A model generated the notes under the pieces. The model was not told the DNA's origin. It worked only from the letters and a program-made list of their open reading frames with translations, and made no database searches. Shown here in pieces: positions 17,532-28,814 of a DNA stretch of 36,365 bases. A program made the translations under genes and the position numbers. This DNA comes from Perkinsus olseni (taxonomy: Eukaryota; Perkinsozoa; Perkinsida), in assembly GCA_013115125.1 (NCBI GenBank), contig JABANN010000350.1:1-36365 (forward strand). Direction: 5' to 3'. Positions within the stretch are counted from its first letter, which is position 1; every line of letters starts with the position of its first letter.

Positions 17532-19413
17532 ATGACTGACGTGGCTGCGGTGCCGATCTCAGAGCTCCTGCATGATGCCGAGAAGGGAGGCTGCCAAGCT
17601 GGCATCACGTACTTGCAGCAGTTGAGACTGAGGAAAATGGTAGTACACAAATCTGCACTCAAATGCCGCTCTAGAACTACCATGTAAACTGAACTTAGCT
17701 CACGTGGATTGACATCGTGCTGCCAGAAAAGGGAATCTTATCGTGCTGGTGTCCTCGAGGCTCCGAGTTTCTCGGCCAGCTGTTGGCTCATGCAGCCTTA
17801 AAGCTCCACAGTCAAACAAAGGTCCCTCAGTACTTCCCTTCTTTCTTAATCACCCTAAAGCTGTATCCCATAATTCGAACTTACATGGTACGGCAATCAC
17901 TAACAGTAAGATTCCATTACGTTAAGCTCCAGTCCACACGGACCGGAAGGGGCTCAGTCTCGCCGTAATTTATCGGTGAACATGCTAAATTATATCAGCT
18001 TAAACACTGGGGCTCCTCAACGTCATGCGCTCGCTGTGCTGCTATCTAGTTCCAAGCCTTTCATTTGCTGACAGACGCTCCTCCCGAATGAACTCAATCT
18101 CGAATTTCGAGTTGCCTGCAAATGTTGAACATCGGCTAGGTGGTATCGAGAGGGAGATCCTCCTCCCATGCTCAGGTGGACCCACACAGCGTCTTGTGTA
18201 TCGGCTCTCAGCTATTGACTAAGTACTCTGGCAAGCTCGGTGATGAAAAGTGGCCTGTAATAAATCCGGGGCTCATCCGAGCTTCGACCTAGCCCGCTCT
18301 AGGTGCTAGAGCAAGTTCTGTTGGCCTCCTTGCAAGCTGGCGCCGACGATTGGAGCGCGTATTGTTTGAAATCCTTGAAGAAAAGATTCCCGAAATCGCA
18401 CAGGGTCCAGCGATTGGTAATGATAGCGCGAATTGTCAGTTCGGTTAACGGTGTTCGTTCTCGGCAGGTTGGACAGTGTAACGAAGCAAGAGGAGACTAT
18501 GACGCTGCTGAGGAGGTGTATGAGGGTATTATGGAGGAAGCTAGTGATGATATGGTCACTGAGAAACGCAAATTGGCGGCTAAATTGGGAGAGGCTGGGG
18601 TAGTAGGCAGTCATACCACTCCTTTCGGAAATCGTCCGACATATCATATGGTTGTTGTTCTGCTGCAGTCCACCACTGCTGCTGGTGTAGAGGCCTTGTC
18701 GAGTGATATCGCCAACTTCCAAACGGATACTGAAGTGTGGCAGCAAGTGGCAATGGCCTACGCTGCCCAGGGACAAGTACAGCAGGCGGCCTATTGCTTC
18801 GAGGAGGTAATTCATCGGACTGACCCGGTCGATAGAAGCTTTCCTTATCCATCGTGCTGTACATGCTGCGATCGCCACGTTTTCGGGTCCAATGGGCGCC
18901 GGGTGTCGCGTTAATTCTATTCTTAGTGTCGCGGTAGTGGTCCGCAAAAACTCTTCGAGTCGCCAGCTGCTGCGGTCCGCGTTCTGTCGAACTAGCCTGG
19001 TCGTCTTCATATGACCATCCCATCAGGTGCTCCTGGCGATGCCCCATAGCATCTACAACATTCTCACCTACGCTGAGCTCCTAGCCAGCGCCGGACAGTA
19101 AGAGCGGATTTTCAGTATCAGCCTCATCGCTTTTCCGGTTTCTAGGACGGATCACGCTCGCAAGTACTACTGCTTAGCCCTCGAGCACGATGAGAACCAC
19201 GTGAGGTAGTATAGTATGTTCAGCAACCGCCTGCGGCCGTTGTAGTGATGTGTGCGCAGGGCTTTATGGGGTTTGCTCACGACCATACCGCCTAATGCTG
19301 ATAACAAGACTGAAGCCAAGCTGCGGAATCTTGCCGTGGGTCGATTGCGCTCGATCTATAATCAGCAGCCAGCGAGCTCTACCAAAACAGCTATGCTCAA
19401 GCTCCTAGCTTAG
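17532..19413 (+). CDS. EMC2: ER membrane protein complex subunit 2 (TPR protein)
   Basis: EMC2 is the cytosolic TPR subunit of the EMC, which inserts membrane proteins into the ER. The gene has at least nine exons. Well-supported ones are 18176-18256, 18303-18416, 18468-18599, 18669-18806, 19027-19097, 19146-19205 and 19260-19413, with all phases agreeing. They give the family landmarks in order: KLGDEKW, then VLEQVLLASL, RFPKSHRVQRL, GDYDAAEEVY, EVWQQVAMAYAAQGQVQQAA, PHSIYNILTYAELLASAG, HARKYYCLALE and RALWGLL. The start ATG at 17532 (MTDVAAVPISEL, exon to 17639) is plausible. Between 17640 and 18175 one short exon is unresolved, perhaps near 18078-18140. Total length near 290-310 residues fits the family. 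A 220-nt intron (18807-19026) is the longest certain one. Confidence 0.9.
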
Positions 19414-19511
19414 ATATCTTCACTGAGTTTCCTTCGAAGCTTTGCTGTCGAGCTAGATGACTCGAATGCTCCACAGTTTTTCTCAGTTGGATTTTTTATG
19501 TTGCCCTGTTC

Positions 19512-21695
19512 ATGGGTTGCGGCTCGTCCTCGGGAGCCGCTGGAGGGGCCGCTACCAGCCAGGCCAAAGATGATATATCATCTGAGAGCTCCTCCGCCAC
19601 TGGGGAGGAAGCGGCGGAACTCAGAGGGCGGCTTGCTGAGCTAGGGGTGGTCACTGGCGAGGCGGACACTTCAACGTTGAGGGATCTGCTTCGGGGCATC
19701 GCAAGCGGATCAGGAGCAGGCCAGACGGCTCTGAATGTACTATATTGGTAGTTGTCTTGTAGAGTGTGTATGATTTGCCTTATTGAGAGTGGAAGCGGCG
19801 GTCGTTGCTTGGAAGCTTGCTGAACTCGCGAGCATTGGCAAATCGCGGAATTGTCGTTGCCGTCGTGTGCTCCAGCACCTACGATTTTTATTCCATGATG
19901 GAGTTTTCTCTAGAAAGATCGAACCTGAGCGAGATCAGCCTACCATTTCCCCATCTTGCGTCTACTGAGGAAGTCGCTGTTCTTACTAAAACCTCAGCAG
20001 CAAGCACTCAATACCGCTGTATAACGGGAGACTGCCTAGGCGACTCCGAAAAGTCCTTTCAAATTTGTCACTCTCACGATTCAATTCAGTAATTTGATTT
20101 TTTCTAGCCTACCGATTGGTTGATCTTTTCGGTTGGTGCCAAGGTAAGCATGATGGTCTGACGCTACTTTCTAAAGAGGGCGTTCAGCCGAAACGCTCCG
20201 AGCGCCTGGATTAGTTAGTGGCAGACCCAAGAAATCACCGGTTCGGGCCTACGTAGTCCTTGCTTGCATGCCCTTGCTCAACGCCTTCTAGTTTCGTGTC
20301 TGGGATGGATTACAAACCACTTCTCTCAGGAAGTGCATTCAACGATGCTCCTCAAATGGCTAGCCATTTCCAGAGGCAGGCTGGCGCAGGGTCATCATCA
20401 ATTAACATACGGCCATGATTCAACCAGTGAACAGCAGTGTCTCGTCGACCCCTGCAGGCCCACTACTCCGCTTCTTTTCAAGCGGACCCTTGGGGATGAG
20501 GTGAGCTTTATGTTGTATCGGGGCGCTCGAGTTCGGCGTCGTGCAGGCCACGCCGCAGAACACCCCGCGGGTGGGTGGCAGACCACTACTGGGGATGGAG
20601 CTCAGAGAACGAGGAGGGTTGAAGTCTAGAATCAACGGCGATGAACCAAATTTCGTGCAAGAAATGTTGTCTACACGACGGCGCGATATGGCTGGCCAGA
20701 GCATCCGGCTTGGCCTGAATCGTCAGATGCCCCATAATTCCCAAGCCCGCACTGCACCAGCGCAACCTCGAGGAGGTGAGATCTGGGACTCTCCGCCATG
20801 CGGTCTTCCGTCTAGAATAGCTCGGAAGCTGTCTCTCGTGATAGAGGGGAACTGCCTCGTGTCTCATCACTCTCGCTCTGGCATTCTGTGCATCGCCGAG
20901 GGCTGCTGATAATTTTGCGCTACTAAATCGACCTCGATGAAGTTCTCGGACTTCTTATCAAGCGCCTAACAGAACTCACGCGCTCAGATTCCTCCGCGAC
21001 CCCAGCGTTTGGCGTTGATACGCCGGGTTTTGGCGTGGCTGCAACCGGCTCTGATGACTCCGCACAGTCCCACCTCGCAGAGCTCGAAGCTGCCGGTGAC
21101 TCCTATAGTGGACCTCAAGCAGTCGGTGCCACTGCGGTGCATAAAGAAGTACTCAAGGAGGATGAGCTCGAGAGGAGTGCAGTTACTCCCATCAAAGTCA
21201 CGACGGAGTCGGACTCGGTGGGAGCACAGGGACACCAGAAGGCCATTGAGAGCTTCACCGTTGGACGGCGAACATTCCAAGTTGGCGAAGTAATACCTCG
21301 GAGATCATCCCGCGAGTGGATAAACGTTGCAGATTGCGCTGTATTGGAGCGCGTCTAAGCACCAATGGTTGAAGTGTCGTGTCTGCCGTCTCGCCTCTGA
21401 TGGGCGTCGCGTGGTCATCGACAAACAGCTGACAGGATGCACGGCAAGGGTCGAGTAGGTTTCGTCTTCTGAGTTTCCCTGAAACTAGGAGTACCGATGC
21501 TAATGCTACTCGTCATAGTTTGTTCCGGATGATACTCGACGAGCTGCGACTTGAGAGATGCCGTCCGTACGTTAGTTCTTCCCTCTCAGAGTTTCCGATA
21601 TCGTCCAGGCCGGCGACGCGCGTGGCGATAAACCTTTGGCTGCTTTCGAAGTCCTCGAGAAGGGTATTTATCATGTCTTCGATGGGCACTCATGA
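19512..21695 (+). CDS. Probable N-myristoylated protein with VGE-YWSAS-QW domain
   Basis: The frame begins MGCGSSSGAAGG, a strong signal for N-myristoylation plus Cys3 palmitoylation, so the product is probably membrane-anchored. Exon 1 runs to about 19735. Supported later exons are one ending 20500 (LLFKRTLGDE), 20547-20775 (ATPQNTPRVGG to PAQPRG), one ending 21289 (TFQVGE) and 21333-21454 (ALYWSASKHQWLKCRV). The last pair forms a 'VGE..YWSAS...W' module. From memory, similar modules with a following DG/D.K segment occur in alveolate proteins and may be Tudor/SH3-like. A final exon reads DIVQAGDARGDKP to VFDGHS and stops at 21695. Joins near 19740-20450 and 20776-20980 are unresolved, and alternative 3' ends to 21841 or 21981 are possible. 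Function is unknown; it could be more than one gene. Confidence 0.5.
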
Positions 21696-21841
21696 AGACG
21701 CTGATCGTTGTGTTGAAGACGAGTCAATCATGAGCATCACGCGAAAGCATCGGAGGCGGGATAGACATACACCGCCCGCAGCGCCTCGAGAGTGTCACCG
21801 ACGGCGATACCTTCGACGACGGCTCGCCATTCGAATGCTAG

Positions 21842-22838
21842 GAGACAGAGAAGAACGCTTCGAAACTTGGTGTGAAAACTTGGAGCCCTCACGATTCCTC
21901 GACGCGGAATCTCCTCACTCTTCCACTGAGGAGACACTGAGGAGAGAATATCTAAAAACCCTTCTCCTCAGTGAGAAGTGAGAGCTGTTCCAAGAAACTT
22001 ACACCATTCGAAAGCTCTGCAAATTTGAGATCTAACGAGCTCTGAACCCCCAGTGTGTTCATGCTTCAACTCAATGAGTTGAACTCATTCAGGTCAGCTC
22101 TGGACAAATTTTTACCGGACTGTATCATTACTTCATTTGCTCACGGAGATCCAGCCAGGACAGATCTTGTCTGAAGGAATCTTTCGACTTGATTTGCTGG
22201 TGCGAATTTGGATACTCCAACGGCGCGGTGAGTGGCATCCTAGGGTTGTTCACTCGTTGCGCTACCTCTAGCGTCGCTGGCTAGCCCTGTTGAGTTCACC
22301 AACGGGGTTAGAGAATCTTCCATCCAGGCTTCGACCGCCCGTTCGAAGTGGTGTGAATGAGTCGCGGGCAGTGCGCGGTGGGCTTCAAGCTGCAGACTGG
22401 CTCTCAGTGAAAGCTCGACTCGAGCGAGTTCTGTATTGCCACGGTCCAGAATGCCTTCCTCCACCCGTCACGCATAAGTCTCACTCGAGCTGGGAGGCCG
22501 ACCTGCTCTCGAACAACATAAAGAGCGCGTTGGCCCGACATAGCCGGCTCGGCAATCGTGGCACTAGAGCTGCGCTCGCACGGGAGCAGTCGGCAGTTGC
22601 TCAGAATGCAACGCAAGCCATTTTCTCGCGCCGTTGAGTGAGTCCAGTGCTCGAGACTGTCTACTGCACGCACCAGCCAAGCAGTGGTACGCGAGTACGA
22701 GCAACCCTTCGCAACCTTTCTCGGGTCCCCCCCACTACGAGGAGCCAAGAAAACAGGTAGATTTTCTCCATCGATAACCAGCGCCGAGCTTAGCGTCACT
22801 GTTTCTTAGGCACCAAACATCCGGCTATCACGATTAAC
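21842..22838. other. No gene securely recognised
   Basis: The region keeps some open frames (21520-21981 and 22290-22637 on plus), but neither has an ATG with support or a domain. The frame ending at 21981 (NLEPSRFLDAE...LSEK) could be an alternative 3' end of the preceding gene. An inverted repeat CACTGAGGAG / CTCCTCAGTG (21935-21944 and 21964-21973) could form a small hairpin. Confidence 0.4.
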
Positions 22839-23267
22839 ATGTCCTTCCCTCGCGCTATCATCCTCTTGCTGGCATCCTTGTCCATGGCCAAGAACTTCCC
22901 GCCTGAAGATGATTACTGCACCAAAGTGAATCTGGTTTTCACCGCGGCCATCTTTTTCGAGCACGTTATTCAACAACAACGTCATGTTGACGTCATTCAA
23001 GTGCTGCACTTCATCGAGAAGCTACCTCTGGAGGTCAACGTCACTGGTATAATCCCGTGGAAATCCAATTCTGGAAACACGTCTATCGCCCTGGACATCA
23101 AGAACAAGAACTTCACCGATTTCGCGAAGGTCTTCCACTTTAATCCGACTGAGTGGGAGGAAATCCCCTACAACAGTTCCAAGGATGCGTTCACTTTATC
23201 GGTGAATGGTACCCCTATCGAAGCATCACACGCTCAGTGTCCTACTCCGACGCCCGGACCCTGGTAG
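22839..23267 (+). CDS. Small secreted protein, lineage-specific family, member 1
   Basis: This single-exon frame of 142 residues starts at ATG 22839. Residues 1-17 (MSFPRAIILLLASLSMA) are a typical signal peptide. The mature part has several N-glycosylation sequons (NVT, NTS, NFT, NSS), a central IPW motif, and a conserved C-terminal module DAFTLSVNGTPIEAS followed by a Cys-Pro end. I know no family with this sequence. The same module, with IPW and W-acid-acid...YN upstream, recurs in the gene at 28815-29541, so the two are paralogues. At DNA level the stretch around TCGGTGAATGGTACCC is nearly identical between them. Likely an extracellular or surface protein; role unknown. Confidence 0.65.
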   Translation: MSFPRAIILLLASLSMAKNFPPEDDYCTKVNLVFTAAIFFEHVIQQQRHVDVIQVLHFIEKLPLEVNVTGIIPWKSNSGNTSIALDIKNKNFTDFAKVFHFNPTEWEEIPYNSSKDAFTLSVNGTPIEASHAQCPTPTPGPW

Positions 23268-25198
23268 GAGGTACGCGAGTTCCACCGCAAGAAGCAACTC
23301 GTTCCGGTGAAGCTGCTGCTCCCGAATTGCTGAGGTCGTGTAAACCTGCCTACAATGTAGGCCCCACATGGCGGGTTCTATGCCTAGTCCACACTCGAAG
23401 CACTTGACTACCTTGCTTTTAGTATTATCGCTTAAAGTCTGCTCGTGTAGGAGAACGAGTTTGACAAATAATTACATTTTTCCACGTGGTGGTAAGGCCA
23501 TGATTACCTATGTTATTATGATTAGGCTATGGTTATTTCTCAGTATTACTCAATAATACGCTAGATTTCTTACTTCTGTTGGATTATTCGAGTTGAAGTT
23601 GCCATCGGGCTGACTTGAGAAAGTTTTTTGTCGAAGATTAATGAGGTATCCAAAGAAGAATCCTTCGCATTCGTCATACTCTGCGAGTTACATCAACATG
23701 GCGGTCTCGTTGAAAAGTGGCCGAAGCACTTCACTCCTACGCATACAGCGCTTGCTCTTCGCTCACTGATACTTGCTCACAGCAGCAGGTTCTTTAGCTA
23801 TTCCTCGAATAAGCGAGTCTGTTTTGCTCTCTACGTTGCTTCCAATTCATCAGTAACTGCAAAAACACCAATCTCCCTGAATATGCTAAATAAAAGGCCT
23901 TCAACTAGCACGGAGATATTACCTTCAAAATATTATTTTCTAGTCTCGGGTATCAGGGCAACTCAGTCGGATGACAGCCCAGCCGTGTATGACAGGCATC
24001 GCGTATCCGGCTGCACTAGACCGCAGTCCAACCCTGTATAACAGTCGAGCTTGTGGTTGCCTGCACAATTCGGTCCGAATCATTCGGACTGGGAGAACTC
24101 GATGAGCACGCTGCACCTTCTAGCCGCATGCGTCTACAGTAGAGCTCCTTTAGGAAGCCTAGTGGTCGGCATGGACACCGAGGGCGTCATAGTATAGTGC
24201 TCATGCGAAAGCCACAGGTTGGCCTGTGAAGGGAGTAACTCCGCCGGAATTTAAGCAAGCCTCAGTCCCGTAGCGCGACATAAGTTGAAGTTGTGTCGCG
24301 GGGAAGCAGTGCTTCAAACTTCGTTGTACAAAGTGTCATAGATTCCACCATCTCGAGGTGTTGATAGGTTTTCCTCTTGTTCTTCATACTTAGCACCCCC
24401 GCCGTCAGGGTCCCTTGCCATGACTTGATACGTCGAGTATCACAGCGTGTGCTGCTCATTGTGCATGTCGTCTTGCACAGTCGATCTACAGCCCCACGCT
24501 TGAGTCTCGAGTGGTGGTGCAAGTTTGAAGCTTCGTTCTCAACGATACTGTCTCTGAGTCTCTTCTATAGACGAGTTGTTCTCCAGGGGAAGGCACTAAC
24601 TACGCATGATTGGGTGCGTTTTGCCGTCACAGCAACGGCGTTGCTATCTGGCTTACTCTCAGTTTGAAAGATTCGCAAGTTGAGCACGGGAGAGAAAGAG
24701 TGGCACACTCAGGAATTCAGTGGTTGAGAAATGGAAAAGAGGACGCCCGCATTAAATGCTGCTGCGCCCATACCGCTCGACAAGGCTAGCGATAAAATTT
24801 CTCTTTCGAGCGGTGATTCGCTTTCCTCGTACATCCGAGCACTACTCGGACGTTAGATCTAGCCTAATAGCCTCACATGCCTAGGAAGATGAGGCTGTGA
24901 CACAAGCACAGCAGCAGGACCCAGATGCATATTGGTAGGGTGCATTCCTGTGGGATGGCTTCATGCAGTGTTGGAGCTGATCATCTCCCAAATGCCGACT
25001 AAAGACTTCGTTATTGTTACTGCAACCCTGGCGTCCAACGCCCTCTTCGTGAAAGGAACAAGCAGCACGGCGGCTTCTCGCGGTGTAAGAGCAGTAACGG
25101 CTGAGTTTCATCGAAAGTGGAATGCCACTATTACATCCTTCGTATAAGAGAAGGTTACCTTGTAATCAGTTCCTTGGACTAGGCTGCTTTGCTCTCAG
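23268..25198. other. Long region without a securely recognised gene
   Basis: Nearly 1.9 kb follows the small secreted protein. Frames of 60-137 codons occur (for example near 23628-24041) but most begin at non-ATG codons and none shows a domain or matched splice phases. Upstream exons of the gene at 25199-25773 probably lie in its right part. A stretch near 25095-25140 (AEFHRKWNATITSF) is the best candidate. No tRNA, rRNA or repeat was seen. Confidence 0.4.
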
Positions 25199-25773
25199 GG
25201 CTACCCTGCATTCTCGTACCACTCCTACAACCTTCCCCCCATTGACGAGGACAGAACTGTCCGATGCAATTTCGGCAAAGAGATGCTCAAGGGAGAAGAG
25301 TCTCCGCAGTTCCGAATCGAACTCTCGTCTAGGAACAAGACGTCAACAGGGCTAGCGCGTTGCCCCGAAACTCGAGACAGACCGAGTTTCGAATTACAGT
25401 ATGTTAGGGTTCCAACCTGTTCGTTCCAGTATTTGATCCTCGCAGTTACTCGGTTAGCAGAATTTGGTGGTATAAGCCAGATTACCGCACCAGCAGTGGC
25501 TACTATAGCTTCATGGGTGTTTGGCCCCCATGGGAGAAATATACCCGCAAGCAGGACCCCCTCGCTGCCGTACACTGGGACGTTAAGGATGCTGTCGATA
25601 GACTCTATTCACGTATTGCGAAGACCGACAATATGGCTGAGGGAATCTGCGCCGAGGCTATCACAAATATCCGTCAGAAATTTCCCACGTACCAACATTT
25701 ATGCACCAAGTTATACGACATCGCTCAGGGAGCACTCCGTGCTGGTGGGGACAAGGTGAAGCTGAGAACTTGA
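25199..25773 (+). CDS. 3' exons of an unidentified protein gene (partial)
   Basis: The terminal exon, about 25408-25773, follows TATGTTAG and reads NLFVPVFDPRSYSVSRIWW, then SGYYSFMGVWPPWEKYTRKQ, then a helical-looking tail (DVKDAVDRLYSRIAK ... ALRAGGDKVKLRT) and a stop. The earlier exon starts at 25199 after GCTCTCAG and reads GYPAFSYHSYNLPPIDEDR, then KEMLKGEESPQFRIELS. Both have strong protein-like composition, but the donor that would join them in phase was not found. Several cysteines and aromatic residues suggest a folded domain. I do not recognise it, and the start is unknown. Confidence 0.5.
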
Positions 25774-26211
25774 AGTGTTAGCCGCACGCGTAGAAGTTCA
25801 AACACTCCTTCATATCCGTTTATCAACTTCTCCTTTGCTTTACCTTGCCCATGGATGAATCCTAAAAACGTGATGATGAGGCAAGCTGCTGTTCTTGTTC
25901 CCCAAGGAACTTGAGTTCTTGTGCTATAACTTAACTAAAAAATACTGATACGAAGAGTAGAACCCGCAATCAGATAAACTGATCGTAGCTGATAGTTCTG
26001 CTTGACCGAGGCAAAGTTATGGCTACTGCTGACGAAGATGTTCTGAGAACAAGAATATCGTAGTAACCAAACATGCTCGATCGAAATAAAGACAAAGAGA
26101 GCCGAGCTCTGAGAGCTCTGAGAAATTCGTTCCGGTATCGGCTCAATGATTTTAATAAGGTGTGACACGGTAATACCGTGACGGTATAACTAACATCTAA
26201 GTGTACAGTGC
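25774..26211. other. Convergent intergenic region
   Basis: This 438-bp spacer lies between two genes that end toward each other, so it holds both 3' UTRs. CACGGTAATACCGTG at 26166-26180 is a perfect 6-bp inverted repeat around AAT. No coding content is supported. Confidence 0.5.
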
Positions 26212-26961
26212 TCATGTCGTAGTGAGGCTCACGCGTCGACCAAAGAAATTGATGAACATTGTTCTTGGCGAGGCGAATATCACGCGGTGGAGGTCATCCG
26301 ACGATAGGCTCAAACGACAAGCAATGTGTACCTCATCCTGGAAGTCTTCAAAAGCTTTTTGATATAAGGGGCTCATGACATATTCCACTCTCCGGGAGTT
26401 GCTCTCGTCGCGGTCTAGGCGGAACGATAACCAGGCCCCGTCAGATGGGCTATCTCCGCAAGTCACCCAAACAACCGCTCGAAGTTCTTCATGCCCAAAC
26501 ACAAGGTACAAAAATTCATAGTTCGAGCTTGGACTCGGCCTCCCCAGATACGGAGTGATATAGGAGTTGTCAACCCTTGAAAACCTCACCGACTCGTTCC
26601 TTATAGTAGTGGTGACAATGTCCTCATTTAGGAACCGAATGATGCTGAAGTCAGTGGGGACGATACCATCGATGAAAGGACAGTGCTGTCTGATAAGCAC
26701 CGGCAGAATGGTCCATTCGTAGTCGATGATGAACTGAGATGAAGTAGCCCCGTCTGCTAGACGATATGGCCCGACCAAGTAGGGCCTGGTGAAGCCCCCA
26801 AACTTGCATTCGTACATCCAGTTAACAGTTTCATCCTCGTTGACAAACAAGGTCAATGCTAGACCTAGATTGGCATCATCGAGTGTGTATTTGCCCACTT
26901 CCTGAGAGTGCACCGAGGTGAAGAGGGCGGCAAGTATGAACAACGATGGGATGATAGTCAT
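26212..26961 (-). CDS. Secreted protein of unknown family
   Basis: A 249-residue single-exon frame starts at ATG 26961. Residues 1-19 (MTIIPSLFILAALFTSVHS) are a clear signal peptide with a cleavage site before QEVGKYTL. The mature part is about 230 residues and mixed hydrophobic/charged, consistent with a beta-rich globular domain. It has a few spaced cysteines (YECKFGG, QHCPF, VTCGDSP, IACRLS) that could form two disulfides, and one sequon (NES). No transmembrane helix or GPI-like tail is seen; the end VSLTTT is not hydrophobic. I do not recognise it. It converges with the gene ending at 25773. Confidence 0.75.
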   Translation of the reverse strand: MTIIPSLFILAALFTSVHSQEVGKYTLDDANLGLALTLFVNEDETVNWMYECKFGGFTRPYLVGPYRLADGATSSQFIIDYEWTILPVLIRQHCPFIDGIVPTDFSIIRFLNEDIVTTTIRNESVRFSRVDNSYITPYLGRPSPSSNYEFLYLVFGHEELRAVVWVTCGDSPSDGAWLSFRLDRDESNSRRVEYVMSPLYQKAFEDFQDEVHIACRLSLSSDDLHRVIFASPRTMFINFFGRRVSLTTT

Positions 26962-27778
26962 TTGAAAGAGTTAAGTCCTTAAGAAGCTGTTCGACAGGCT
27001 CAGCGCATGATGGCCCATATGACGACTACCGACTACTCCCATCGAAGCATGCTACTCGTTCGCTTGAGACGTAATTAGGCGACAACCTGAAAAGAGTTCA
27101 TTAGCTTATCCTCGTCACACGACACGTCACGTCACGTCGCGACGGGACAGGACAGGAAGCGAGTACTGAACAGCGAACTGGTCAAGAGCAGCAGAGAGCT
27201 ACCGGCAACCAACTGAAGTCGATTTGTACATAAGTTATGTAACATAAGAATACCGAGATATCGGATTACCAAAATTGAGGACTATGCGAACTTAGGGTCG
27301 GTAAGCGCCTGCTACCGAAAGCCGACTGCTCGTCTGATCTATGCGCTTCGGTGACGTAACTTGTATCACTTCACTCAGAAGACATCTTGATGGTTTCCTC
27401 GACTATTCCATTGAGCTCCATTTCCTCGGTGATAAGCTCGTGATCCGGATGGGATTGTATCGATTGAGAATTTCAACTCGAAATAGAAGGTGGAATAAGA
27501 TTGAAAGCTTTGTGGTGTAGATGGAATTGTACCTCTCTGCCTGTTTTGCTGTGCCCATGTGCGTAGACAGTGGCTAACGAGCGTCGAAGGCATAAGCGTG
27601 CCACCTACACTGTTAATCCGGTCAACTTAATCGAGCGGTGGACACTGTTGGACCCTCCACGAAGGTCCCTCGCGATTCAGTGATGACAGCGGTAGACTTC
27701 TTCGCAACACGACCTTGGAAGGCACATGTGCAACGGGCAGTATGCTCGTATGGTTAGCTTCGACGATTGCGCAGTAGA
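26962..27778. other. Intergenic; upstream region of the secreted-protein gene
   Basis: About 800 bp without a supported exon. A short tandem of CACGT/CACGTCACGTC words lies near 27118-27145 and could be a regulatory cluster or a simple repeat. A 72-codon minus-strand frame (27375-27593) has no supporting feature. Confidence 0.4.
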
Positions 27779-28174
27779 ATGCGGTATGAGGCAAGTGTCA
27801 CATGTGACGTGTGTGCAAAGCCTTCCTCGTTGACAGGTACATGCTGCGATCACGCACTATTCCTATACTCGCCAAGCCTTTCTGAGCGCAGCAGTTTGAA
27901 CTTAACTTCCCTATTATTTACTCCATTCAGAAGTCCACTCGACGGAACACATACGCGAGGAAGGGCCATGAACTTGGAGACTGGGACCGAAATCGGGACA
28001 CCGGTTCTTGGGATAAGAGGGTCAGCAAAGCGGCAAGCCCGCTTGAAACCCGAACACCCAAAAAGAAAGAAAACAGCAGCTTGGATCAAGGCCGGAGGAC
28101 CTCCTGACGGCAGTAGCTGGGACGGTGACCGCGAGGATGGAAGAAGACGCAGGAGAAGTCGCTCAAGGCCTTAG
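27779..28174 (+). CDS. Hypothetical protein with basic Arg/Ser tail
   Basis: An open frame starts at an ATG at 27779 and stops at 28174 (131 residues). Near its N-terminus it has CDVCAK and GTCCDH, a spacing that could bind a metal. Its C-terminus is very basic (DGRRRRRSRSRP), like a nuclear localisation or RS tail. The middle is not protein-like in a convincing way. It may be a real small gene, one exon of a gene, or a chance frame. I do not recognise it. Confidence 0.25.
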   Translation: MRYEASVTCDVCAKPSSLTGTCCDHALFLYSPSLSERSSLNLTSLLFTPFRSPLDGTHTRGRAMNLETGTEIGTPVLGIRGSAKRQARLKPEHPKRKKTAAWIKAGGPPDGSSWDGDREDGRRRRRSRSRP

Positions 28175-28399
28175 AGCAGGAAGACGTGATGACTGGATAA
28201 TGTATTGCTCGTTATTAAGGAACATTTAAACCGATGCAGGGTGTTGATGAGTCCGCACCTTGAGCAGATGAGACAGTATTCCACAGCCTCCTGCTCGATG
28301 ACCTTCTTGAGTCTTCTTAAGCACTCTGGAGTCGCCACTACTGTGCTAGCGCCTCTAAACGCTTTACTGATGGCTGCGATATACCATTCAGAAGCCTAT

Positions 28400-28548
28400 T
28401 TGGCGGATAGGGTTGCCGTAGCCTATATGGGGGTCGAGGATGATATCATCACATTAGCGAGTTGTTGTTGTTGAGACATCAGCAAATTGGCGGATAGGGT
28501 TGCCGTTGCCTATATGGGGGTCGAGGATGATATCATCACATTAGCGAG
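28400..28548. repeat. 62-bp direct repeat, two copies
   Basis: TTGGCGGATAGGGTTGCCGT begins both copies (28400-28461 and 28487-28548). They differ at one base and are separated by 25 bp. A shorter echo (GCGGTAGGGTTGAGATGGCGG) follows near 28560. The near-identity indicates a recent local duplication. Confidence 0.9.
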
Positions 28549-28593
28549 CTGAGCCATTAGCGGTAGGGTTGAGATGGCGGGATACGATTGGCG

Positions 28594-28709
28594 GACAAAG
28601 AAGTCATTTTAGCGGCAGGCCTCGAAGAAGGAGTTCAACTCCACGAATAAGGTACACAATTTCATGAGTAAGGAAGTCAATTTCGCCGATAAGGACACCA
28701 ATTTCGGGG
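28594..28709. repeat. Degenerate 22-bp repeat array
   Basis: Three adjoining 22-bp units start at 28645, 28667 and 28689. They share the pattern GA-TAAGG-A---CAATTTC, for example GAGTAAGGAAGTCAATTTCG. A related unit begins at 28594 (GACAAAGAAGTCATTTTAGC). With the 62-bp repeats just upstream this makes a repeat-rich block that ends before the secreted-protein gene. Confidence 0.6.
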
Positions 28710-28814
28710 ATCATCTTTGACGTCAAAGTTTAACCTGAAGTCTCCGGGCATATAACCGCGCATCGTTTGCGTAGTGATGCCGAGTAGAGACGCTGCTCTA
28801 AGTGTCGTCCAATC

